Source: Candidatus Egerieicola pullicola (lineage in GTDB: Bacteria > Bacillota > Clostridia > Oscillospirales > Ruminococcaceae). From it: a DNA stretch of 17,207 nucleotides. The stretch spans positions 1-17,207 of the forward strand of contig DVGY01000129.1 in assembly GCA_018712465.1 (NCBI GenBank). Direction: 5' to 3'. Both the position numbers and the translations under genes were made by a program. How positions within the stretch are numbered: position 1 is the first letter of the stretch; the number at the start of each line of letters is the position of its first letter. Under the pieces are notes generated by a model that was not told the origin of the DNA, did no database searches, and worked only from the letters and a program-made list of their open reading frames with translations. Positions 1 through 6,388 of the stretch are shown here, in pieces.

Positions 1-2
1 AC

Positions 3-701
3 GCTGCTGCCTTGCAGTTTCGGCTGGACATCCGCAGCAAGGCATTGTTCATCACCTGTTATCTGGTGCCGTTGGTGTTTTTTGGATTGATGGGCGGAAT
101 CTTCACCTCCCTGGACCCCAATGCCAAGACCACTCTGCTTCCCTCTATGACGGTAATGGGAGTGTCTATGGGCGCACTCATCGGCCTGCCTCCCACTTTG
201 TCAGAACTCTATGGCAGCAACGTAAAAAAGAGCTATCAGGTAGGTGGGATGCCCTTGTGTCTGGGTGTGCTTACCGCAGCCTTCTCCACCTTTTGCCATC
301 TAATGCTGTTGGGAGGGATTCTCTATTTTGCAGCGCCGCTGGCCTTTGATGCGGCTCTTCCGGCGCATCCGGCAGAGTACTTTTTAGCTCTAGCGCTGCT
401 GATCGCCGTGACCCTAAGCATTGGCTGCGCATTAGGGCTGGCGGTGAAACACCAATCCAAACTCACCATGGTCTGCCAGATCTTTTTTCTCCCCTCCATC
501 CTTCTTTCCGGCATTTTGGTGCCAGTGGAACTGCTGCCCACACCTCTGGCAGAATTAGGGATGCTTTTTCCTGCCTATTGGGGTTACTGGTCCATGCAGG
601 AGTCTGGACTGAACTGGAACAACCTTTGGCCCCTATTCGCTATCTTGCTGGCAGCCATTGCCGTATGCAGCATTCTGCTTTGCCGGATACGAAGACGATA
701 A
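3..701 (+). CDS. ABC-2 type transporter permease, C-terminal part (5' end outside window)
   Basis: This is the membrane subunit of an ABC-2 type exporter, which would pair with an ATPase probably encoded just upstream, outside the window. The frame is open from the first base and the TTG at position 12 is not preceded by a ribosome site, so the gene is truncated by the window edge rather than starting there. The visible part is very hydrophobic, with about six membrane segments: FITCYLVPLVFFGLMGG near the start, then MTVMGVSMGALIGLP, a leucine-rich pair, IFFLPSILLSGILVP, and a final helix ending in the positive tail RIRRR. The segment 'PSILLSGILVPVELLP' is typical of the conserved C-terminal part of ABC-2 permeases. 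The substrate cannot be told; drug, lipid or polysaccharide export are all possible. A terminator follows directly. Confidence 0.8.
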   Translation, partial: AAALQFRLDIRSKALFITCYLVPLVFFGLMGGIFTSLDPNAKTTLLPSMTVMGVSMGALIGLPPTLSELYGSNVKKSYQVGGMPLCLGVLTAAFSTFCHLMLLGGILYFAAPLAFDAALPAHPAEYFLALALLIAVTLSIGCALGLAVKHQSKLTMVCQIFFLPSILLSGILVPVELLPTPLAELGMLFPAYWGYWSMQESGLNWNNLWPLFAILLAAIAVCSILLCRIRRR

Positions 702-720
702 TCTGAAAAGATACAATTCA

Positions 721-756
721 CCCCTGGTGCCGATGGAGCATCAGGGGTTATTTTAT
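721..756 (+). terminator. Rho-independent terminator of the ABC permease gene
   Basis: A 10-bp stem, CCCCTGGTGC pairing with GCATCAGGGG (one G-T wobble) around a 7-nt loop, is followed by TTATTTTATG. It lies 20 bases after the permease stop. The convergent GH32 gene ends at 758, so the hairpin may also serve that gene, but the T-tract on that side is poor. Confidence 0.7.
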
Positions 757-757
757 G

Positions 758-2080
758 CTATTCTTCTTTTCCGGTAAAAAAGGAAATGGTTCCGCTCAAG
801 TTGCCACTCCAGTCGCGGTGTAAGCCGTAAACAGCGTTGGTGATGGTATATTCCCCGTCATTGACGAAAACTTCCACCAGATGATCCTCCACCAACACCT
901 CTATTTCAAAGCGATTCAGCATGGGAGTTTGACAGAGTAACGGACCAACGCCTTGCTGAGGGTAGACTTTCGTTCGATCGGTGCAGATTCGGCCATCCCG
1001 ACAAGCAATTTCAAAACCGCCCAGGTTGACCCATTCCCCTTCCTTGAGGGAACATTCCACCCGATACCCGGCAGAAAAAGCCTGGCTGGGATGGGAAATA
1101 GGACAGGAACAAGCTTGCCGAATGTTGGGATGGAGAGAAAAAGAAACATGACCTTCCCGCACCTGAACCCGCCGGGGAGCAGAAAACATCCCAATCCATC
1201 CTTCTTCTGTTGGTGTTGGCATCCGCACCCAGGCAACCAACACTGGAAGTCCTTGTGCATCCAGCGTTGTTTGGGGAGCATAAAGATCCCGGCCGTAATC
1301 CAAAAGCTGATATTGGGGTGAAATTTTCATGGTACCGCTTGCTTCGGAAAAGTGCACCGGGAAGCAAGCCACCACCGAATCCGGTTTCTGATTTTCTGGA
1401 CAAAAATCCATGGCCGACACCAGCAGCACCTCTCCGCCGGGAGCCTCCACATAGTTGGGGCATTCCCACATCCAACCATAGCGACTGTCCTCCAGTCCTG
1501 CTTGGCTGCGGTATTCCCAGTGGATCAAATCTTTACTTTCATACAGCAGTACCCGTCCCTGTCGGTTCACCGTGGAACCCAACAGGAGATACCAGCCATG
1601 CTTGCCTTTCCAAACTTTAGGGTCCCGGGTATCGGAAACGTCCCCTACCGCAGGATCGGTAATGGCGGAAATCACCACCTTTTTACCGGCCCAGTTATCA
1701 AAGGCAAATCCGTCGGCAGATCGAATGGTGAGCTGGTTGGATTCCATCTTTCCATCCAAACTGACATGAATATTGCGGGGATTGGGAGTGAGGTACCGGA
1801 CGCCGGTATAAAACAACACCATGTCTCCCTCCTGCTCCACGGCACAGCCGGAAAAACAGCCGTTTTGATCCTCCCGGATGGTGGGAAACAGAGCGATGCC
1901 TTTGTGCTCCCAGTGGACTAAGTCCCGGCTGACAGCATGGCCCCAATGCATGGTGCCCCAGGCATCAGCATAAGGAAAATATTGATAGAACAGATGATAT
2001 TCCCTTTGGTAGTATAAAAAACCGTTGGGGTCGTTGATCCAGTGATCCGGGGCATGGAGATGCAGCAGCGATGTGTTCAT
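758..2080 (-). CDS. GH32 beta-fructosidase (sucrose / sucrose-6-phosphate hydrolase type)
   Basis: A 440-residue glycoside hydrolase family 32 enzyme that cleaves terminal beta-fructosyl bonds with retention. The three family signatures are intact: WINDPNG at residues 14-20 with the nucleophile Asp17, RDP at 152-154 with the transition-state stabiliser Asp153, and WECPN at 205-209 with the acid/base Glu206. The five-bladed propeller takes up roughly residues 1-310 and a C-terminal beta-sandwich follows. There is no signal peptide, so it acts in the cytoplasm on imported sucrose, sucrose-6-phosphate or short fructans. The ATG is preceded by AAAGGA at about 8 bases. It starts 19 bases after the aldo/keto reductase stop and is probably cotranscribed with it. 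No sucrose transporter is next to it, so the exact substrate (ScrB/SacA-like or inulinase-like) is open. Confidence 0.9.
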   Translation of the reverse strand: MNTSLLHLHAPDHWINDPNGFLYYQREYHLFYQYFPYADAWGTMHWGHAVSRDLVHWEHKGIALFPTIREDQNGCFSGCAVEQEGDMVLFYTGVRYLTPNPRNIHVSLDGKMESNQLTIRSADGFAFDNWAGKKVVISAITDPAVGDVSDTRDPKVWKGKHGWYLLLGSTVNRQGRVLLYESKDLIHWEYRSQAGLEDSRYGWMWECPNYVEAPGGEVLLVSAMDFCPENQKPDSVVACFPVHFSEASGTMKISPQYQLLDYGRDLYAPQTTLDAQGLPVLVAWVRMPTPTEEGWIGMFSAPRRVQVREGHVSFSLHPNIRQACSCPISHPSQAFSAGYRVECSLKEGEWVNLGGFEIACRDGRICTDRTKVYPQQGVGPLLCQTPMLNRFEIEVLVEDHLVEVFVNDGEYTITNAVYGLHRDWSGNLSGTISFFTGKEE

Positions 2081-2099
2081 GACTTTTCCTTTCCAGGGA

Positions 2100-3191
2100 T
2101 TACTCCGCCGCCTGCTCTACCTGCTTCAACAGAGAGATAATGGGCAGATGCTGGGGACAGATGCTTTCGCACTGACCGCACTCAATGCAGTCAATGGGAT
2201 TGCCTCCGGGCAGCCCTTCCAAAGAGAATCCTTTGGTAGGATTTTGCTTATACTGATTGTATCGAGCAAAACATTGGGGAATGGGAATTTCCTGAGGACA
2301 TCCGTCGGTGCAGTACTCGCAGCCGGTGCAAGGAATAGCGATGGAATCCTGAATGATGTACTTCACCCGCTCCACCAGTTTTTCTTCCTCCTGGTTCAGC
2401 GGCTGGAAGTCCTTCATATAGCTGGTGTTGTCCTCCAACTGTTCCATATTGCTCATGCCGCTGAGCACCATCATCACCTGATCCAAGCTGGCGGCAAACC
2501 GAATGGCCCAGGAAGGAACGCTGACGTTGGGGTTGGCGTGATGAAGCAGAAGCTGAGCTTCTTGCGGCACCTTTGCCAAACTGCCTCCCTTCACCGGCTC
2601 CATGACAATCACCGGTTTCTGGTGGCGCACCGCAGTTTCATAGCAGAGCCGGGACTGGATTTTATCGCTGTCCCAGTCCAGGTAATTGATTTGCAGCTGA
2701 ACAAAATCCACTTCCGGGTGTTCGGTGAGAATCCGATCCAACACATCGGCGGTGTCATGGAAGGAAAAGCCCATCTGGCGCACTTTGCCCTGACGCTTCA
2801 TTTCAGAGACAAATTCAAAGGCACCCAGTTCTTGAGCAATGCGGTAATGTTCCACATTCAAACTGTGAAGCAGATAGTAGTCAAAGTAATCCACCCCGCA
2901 CTTTTGCTGCTGCTCCTGAAAAATCCGGGACAGATCCTCTTTCTTTTTCAAAAACATAGTGGGCATTTTATCCGCCACAGTAAAGCTCTCCCGGGGATGC
3001 CGTTCCACCACTGCACGGCGAAGGATGTCTTCACTTTGATATTCCATGTACATATAAGCGGTATCGAAATAGGTAAATCCCTGTTCCAAAAAGCGATCCA
3101 CCATGGCGCACACCGTTTCAAAATCAATTTGAGCAGAGGTGCCTTCACCGATTTGGGGGAGACGCATTAAGCCAAAGCCCAATTTTTTCAT
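2100..3191 (-). CDS. Aldo/keto reductase with C-terminal 2x[4Fe-4S] ferredoxin-like domain
   Basis: A 363-residue oxidoreductase of the COG1453-type branch of the aldo/keto reductases, common in anaerobic Firmicutes. The TIM-barrel part (about 1-270) keeps the catalytic tetrad: Asp43 and Tyr48 in FDTAYMY, Lys75 in ADK, and His109 in LLHS. The tail carries two CxxCxxCxxxC clusters, Cys288/291/294/298 and Cys335/338/341/345, each followed by Pro, as in 2[4Fe-4S] ferredoxins, so electrons probably pass between the barrel and an iron-sulfur partner. I chose the ATG at 3191 because GAGGAG (3200-3205) sits 8 bases upstream; a GTG at 3200 would overlap that site. It is the first gene of a probable operon with GH32. 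The physiological substrate is unknown. Confidence 0.85.
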   Translation of the reverse strand: MKKLGFGLMRLPQIGEGTSAQIDFETVCAMVDRFLEQGFTYFDTAYMYMEYQSEDILRRAVVERHPRESFTVADKMPTMFLKKKEDLSRIFQEQQQKCGVDYFDYYLLHSLNVEHYRIAQELGAFEFVSEMKRQGKVRQMGFSFHDTADVLDRILTEHPEVDFVQLQINYLDWDSDKIQSRLCYETAVRHQKPVIVMEPVKGGSLAKVPQEAQLLLHHANPNVSVPSWAIRFAASLDQVMMVLSGMSNMEQLEDNTSYMKDFQPLNQEEEKLVERVKYIIQDSIAIPCTGCEYCTDGCPQEIPIPQCFARYNQYKQNPTKGFSLEGLPGGNPIDCIECGQCESICPQHLPIISLLKQVEQAAE

Positions 3192-3248
3192 TACAATCAC
3201 TCCTCAAGTCCTACTGTGTTTTTCCCATTATGAGCCTGTTTCTTTCAT

Positions 3249-3276
3249 CATAGCAGGTTGCCATAGGAAGTCAAGA
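3249..3276 (-). promoter_or_regulatory. Sigma-A promoter for the aldo/keto reductase-GH32 operon
   Basis: Read on the minus strand, TTGACT (3271-3276), a 16-base spacer and TATGAT (3249-3254) lie about 58 bases before the ATG. I saw no CcpA-type cre box or inverted operator beside it. Confidence 0.65.
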
Positions 3277-3290
3277 AATTTTCCGTGAAC

Positions 3291-3328
3291 AAAAACAACG
3301 TCCCGGATTTTCCAAGACGTTGTTTCTT
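3291..3328 (-). terminator. Terminator of the cohesin/dockerin-like gene
   Basis: On the minus strand AAACAACGTC pairs with GACGTTGTTT around a 13-nt loop and is followed by TTGTT. It sits about 40 bases after the stop of the upstream minus-strand gene and just before the promoter of the next one, separating the two units. The stem also ends in TTTCTTT on the plus strand. Confidence 0.75.
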
Positions 3329-3369
3329 TCATTGAGAACTTTGCCGGTCAAGCGGCGCCATTCACCATT

Positions 3370-4830
3370 TTAGCCATTTACTACGATACGAGCCAAAGCC
3401 ATGACATCCAATACGTCCACAACGTTCGGATACTGCTCATCTTTGTGCACATCGTAATCCAATTCCGAATTGTTCATGGGATCCTGATCCACGATCAACT
3501 GGGCCAGCGCCATGACGTCCAGGACATTGGGGGCAGCAGCGCCGTCTTCATTGAAATCGTAGGGATTTCCAATGACCGCAGCCGCTTTCAGGGAAACGGT
3601 GCAGGGGTTTAAAGTGGGAACCAGTTCGTATTCCGTGGGGATTCCATTATCGTCGTAATAAGCGAACATGGTATCGGTCAAAGAGAATTCCACATTTTTG
3701 CTTTGGGGCACATTTTGCACCGTAAAGTTAAAGGTGTACAAGGTGGCGGCAGTATCACTGAGCGCTACGCTGTTTTCCCCTTGCAGGTCTGCTTTCAGCA
3801 CGACCACGCCGTTTTCACCATCGTTGCTTACAACCACATCGGGATCACTGCTGTCTTCCTGCGGAGCAAGCTTCAGCAAGGTGTTATCATACTTCAAAGT
3901 GAAGCTATAGCCACCCAGATCCACGTTGCCGGTAGCTTTCACAGCCACAGAGACGGTATCGCCTTCTTCGTAGCTTTCCTTACCGGTGACATCTACCACA
4001 GAAGCAGTGATGGCATCAGAATCTTCTACCGGAGGCTCATAAGCGCCCAGAGCGGCTACATCGTCGGCAGAGAGAGCCGTGTTGTAGAAGGAAACGCCAT
4101 GCACCGTCATAGCACTACCAAAAGCACCCCAGTCTCCTTGATTGCGCCAGTAGCCAAGGTCGAAATACTGTGCGGTATTTGCCACTGCCATTGCTGCCTG
4201 GCCATAGCTGACCACATCGGTACTTGTATCGTCCGCCGGCTTATCAGCCGTGCCAGTATATTGACCAATCTGCTCACCATTTACATAAACGGTAATAGCA
4301 TCAGCATCAATCGTCAGCACATAACGAGCACTACTCATATCGGTTGCGACCGGATTAACATCATTAATATTAAAATAGCGTTGCGTATAAGGAGCGGCAA
4401 CTGCGTTCATATTCATTGTCACGCCAGAATTGGTTACACCGAACCAGTCCCACACACCATGACTGTTAAAACCAAACAAGCCTTCAAATTCATTTTGCGC
4501 CTGTGTACTGGGTACAGATACATCTACCATAACGGTAAATCCACTGTCGCCTACCTCTCCGGCCAACGGATTGCTAATCGAATAAGTGTTATAGGCATTG
4601 GTAGTAAAAACTACGCCCTCGTCCGTTTCAGTAATAGCATCATTGCCTTCTGCGCGATCCATGCCATTGTATTTTGCCCAACCCTGGGTTTCACCCTTGG
4701 TAAAATCATAGCTGGCCACCAGACTGTCTTCTGGCGCCGCACTCACCGAAGACATCGCCATGCTCACAGGAATCATGGTAGCGACCATAGCCGCTGACAA
4801 TACACCCGCAAGCAGTTTTTTCATTTTCAT
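3370..4830 (-). CDS. Secreted LamG-like / cohesin-like / dockerin-like protein (possible scaffoldin adaptor)
   Basis: A 486-residue exported protein. Residues 1-31 form a signal peptide: MKMKKLL, a hydrophobic core, then cleavage near SVSA-A. Residues about 37-262 resemble a LamG/concanavalin-like beta-sandwich, ending in the typical 'FYNTALSADDVAALG'. Residues about 273-415 resemble a cohesin: ITASVVDVTGKESYEEGDTV, then GGYSFTLKYDNTLLKL, ending near a TVSL strand. Residues 421-486 hold two dockerin-like repeats sharing the motif DVMALA-(Q/R)-(L/I)-(I/V)-V. The calcium loops are unusual: Asp425/Asn427/Asp429 is followed by two extra residues, and the second loop (Asp460, His462, Asp464) lacks Asn and Gly and is longer still. 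An AAGGAGG site precedes the ATG. No catalytic domain is recognised. Having cohesin and dockerin in one chain fits an adaptor of a cellulosome-like complex, but domain limits are by eye. Confidence 0.75.
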   Translation of the reverse strand: MKMKKLLAGVLSAAMVATMIPVSMAMSSVSAAPEDSLVASYDFTKGETQGWAKYNGMDRAEGNDAITETDEGVVFTTNAYNTYSISNPLAGEVGDSGFTVMVDVSVPSTQAQNEFEGLFGFNSHGVWDWFGVTNSGVTMNMNAVAAPYTQRYFNINDVNPVATDMSSARYVLTIDADAITVYVNGEQIGQYTGTADKPADDTSTDVVSYGQAAMAVANTAQYFDLGYWRNQGDWGAFGSAMTVHGVSFYNTALSADDVAALGAYEPPVEDSDAITASVVDVTGKESYEEGDTVSVAVKATGNVDLGGYSFTLKYDNTLLKLAPQEDSSDPDVVVSNDGENGVVVLKADLQGENSVALSDTAATLYTFNFTVQNVPQSKNVEFSLTDTMFAYYDDNGIPTEYELVPTLNPCTVSLKAAAVIGNPYDFNEDGAAAPNVLDVMALAQLIVDQDPMNNSELDYDVHKDEQYPNVVDVLDVMALARIVVNG

Positions 4831-4903
4831 GAAAAAAACCTCCTTAAATTGAATTAAACTTCATTTGAACGCATGGCCTTGCGGCGCATCGTCTTTATAA
4901 AAC

Positions 4904-4932
4904 AGTATACAATTTTTTGCAGGAACAGTCAA
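4904..4932 (-). promoter_or_regulatory. Sigma-A promoter for the cohesin/dockerin-like gene
   Basis: Minus-strand TTGACT (4927-4932), 17-base spacer, TATACT (4904-4909). The predicted start point near 4897 gives a leader of about 67 bases, with a small GCC-GCAA-GGC hairpin and an AAGGAGG ribosome site. Confidence 0.7.
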
Positions 4933-5009
4933 CGACTGGCCAAATTTTTGGTGTTATTGGCAAGAAACTGCCAGCATATTTGTGTAATTTGCCGGAAACG
5001 CCTTTTTCT

Positions 5010-5984
5010 TTATTCTTTAGATGCATGCTCCATCCAACGAATGCAGGCGGCTCCAATCAATCCAGCGTTATTGCCTAGTTTAGCCAACTCTACCCGGGTG
5101 GGATGCAAGGCGTTTTGAGCAAACACATTGGGATATACCTGTTCCCGCAGAGGCAGCAACAGTTCGTCCCCCGACCCGGAAATGCCGCCGCCGATACAGA
5201 CCACTTCCGGATCCAACAGGTTAATCAAGCTGATGACGCCCCAGGCCAAATGGCGGATGTAGTTATTCAGCACTTCCTTGCCCACCGGGTCACCTTCCCG
5301 AGCGGCGTCGAAGGCTAAAATGCCATTGACTTGATCCAAACTGGGGCAGAGCTTCCACATGGCGCTTTCAGGATGGGCTTCCATAGCCCGACGGGTCTGA
5401 CGGATCAAAGCCGTGGCAGAAGCATAGGCTTCCAAGCAGCCTTTTTGGCCGCAGGTGCAGGGCTCTCCATCCTGGATCAGCACCATATGACCGATTTCAC
5501 CGGCAGCGTAGTTCCGGCCGGTGAGCAGTTTTCCATCCAAAATAATGCCGCCGCCTACGCCGGTGCCCAAAGTCACTGCCACCAAAGAACGGCATCCGGC
5601 TCCGGCTCCGGCGAGAAATTCCCCGCAAGCTGCGGCATTGGCGTCATTGACCAACCCTACCGGCACTCCAAATGCTTCTTCCAAAGCTTTGGTCAAGGGC
5701 AGAGAATCCACCCCCAGATTGTGGGCGTTATCAATGGAACCGGTTTCGGAATTGGCCACACCGGGAGAGCCAATGCCCATGCTGTCCAGCTCTTCCGGCT
5801 TAATTCCGGCATCCGCCAAACAGGCTTTGCCCAATTCTACAATCTGCCCCACCAAATCATCTGGATTGCCGGTGACCACAGTGGGACGAGTAACCCGATG
5901 GGAAAGGGTAAATCCATTTTCCGGATCCACCAAAGCTGCCGCCATGTGGGTTCCTCCTAAATCAATTCCCAGACAATATGCCAT
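5010..5984 (-). CDS. glcK: ROK-family glucokinase
   Basis: A 324-residue ATP-dependent sugar kinase of the ROK family, most likely a glucokinase. The N-terminal phosphate loop DLGGT starts at Asp8. The catalytic Asp114 lies in VNDANAAA. The ROK zinc site is complete, with His166 in GEIGH and the cluster CTCGQKGC (Cys176, 178, 183) followed by LEAYAS. The second phosphate motif is TLGTGVGGG. AGGAGGAG precedes the ATG. It is the last gene of the treB-treC-HPr-kinase series, 122 bases after HPr. There it would turn the free glucose released by TreC into glucose-6-phosphate. Fructose or another hexose as substrate cannot be excluded from sequence alone, but the operon argues for glucose. Confidence 0.88.
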   Translation of the reverse strand: MAYCLGIDLGGTHMAAALVDPENGFTLSHRVTRPTVVTGNPDDLVGQIVELGKACLADAGIKPEELDSMGIGSPGVANSETGSIDNAHNLGVDSLPLTKALEEAFGVPVGLVNDANAAACGEFLAGAGAGCRSLVAVTLGTGVGGGIILDGKLLTGRNYAAGEIGHMVLIQDGEPCTCGQKGCLEAYASATALIRQTRRAMEAHPESAMWKLCPSLDQVNGILAFDAAREGDPVGKEVLNNYIRHLAWGVISLINLLDPEVVCIGGGISGSGDELLLPLREQVYPNVFAQNALHPTRVELAKLGNNAGLIGAACIRWMEHASKE

Positions 5985-6056
5985 TGTTGTCTCCTCCTAT
6001 TCTTCAAAATCAATTTCAATCCTGTGACACACAAAAAATTTCTTGTTAGAGGGAAA

Positions 6057-6075
6057 GCGGCAGTCAGCCTGCCGC
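6057..6075 (-). other. Intergenic hairpin between the HPr gene and glucokinase
   Basis: GCGGCAG (6057-6063) and CTGCCGC (6069-6075) form a perfect 7-bp GC-rich stem with a 5-nt loop, 32 bases after the HPr stop. On the minus strand it is followed by TTTCCCTCT, a weak T-tract. It may be an attenuating terminator or an RNA-processing or stability element that sets HPr and kinase at different levels. Confidence 0.55.
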
Positions 6076-6106
6076 CTTCTCAATCAAATCAATTCATCTG
6101 GACAAA

Positions 6107-6364
6107 TCAAAGGTTTTCTTTGAAAAAGGTTTCCATTCCCGCAATTGCTGCATCTTCGTCTGCGCCTTCTGCGGTAACGGTAACGGCGTCCCCGCACTTC
6201 ACTCCCAGGCCCATCACCGCCATCAGGCGAGTGACATTGGCGGACTTTTCTCCTTTTTGCAGGTTAATCACACTCTGATAATTCTTCCCGGCTTTTGCCA
6301 GCAGACCAGCAGGGCGGGCGTGGATGCCTACGGGATCGGTAATGGTGTAGGTAAACTGTTTCAT
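6107..6364 (-). CDS. ptsH: HPr-family PTS phosphocarrier with Arg at the Ser46 position
   Basis: An 85-residue phosphocarrier that passes phosphate from Enzyme I to EIIA domains. The active-site segment DPVGIHARPAG is intact with His15 and Arg17. Against B. subtilis HPr, recalled from memory, the chain aligns without gaps through LMAVMGLGV. The residue at position 46, normally the serine phosphorylated by HPr kinase, is Arg (codon CGC at 6229-6227), preceded by Thr45. The ATG is preceded by a GGAACGA-like ribosome site, and the gene begins 24 bases after treC. This is thus either a pathway-dedicated HPr paralogue or a general HPr in a lineage that has lost Ser46 control. It should still phosphorylate the EIIA part of TreB. 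Confidence 0.92.
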   Translation of the reverse strand: MKQFTYTITDPVGIHARPAGLLAKAGKNYQSVINLQKGEKSANVTRLMAVMGLGVKCGDAVTVTAEGADEDAAIAGMETFFKENL

Positions 6365-6388
6365 AACAATCGTTCCTTTCTATCACTT

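Noticed and set aside
1011..1475. Open frame within the GH32 gene in another reading frame
   Set aside because: Same-strand shadow inside a gene with intact catalytic motifs; no initiation signal.
2073..3170. Long open frame (365 codons) on the plus strand opposite the aldo/keto reductase
   Set aside because: It mirrors the codon pattern of the reductase, has no ribosome site or promoter, and its translation shows no recognisable domain. The minus-strand gene has clear catalytic and iron-sulfur motifs.
3703..4797. Open frame of 364 codons on the plus strand opposite the cohesin/dockerin-like gene
   Set aside because: The translation is His/Ile/Arg-rich and low in domain character, as expected of an antisense shadow. 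The minus-strand protein has a signal peptide, promoter and ribosome site.
4958..4973. TGGCA/TGCCA hairpin as glucokinase terminator
   Set aside because: The stem is only 5 bp and no T-tract follows on the transcribed strand; it may be chance. No convincing operon terminator was found there.
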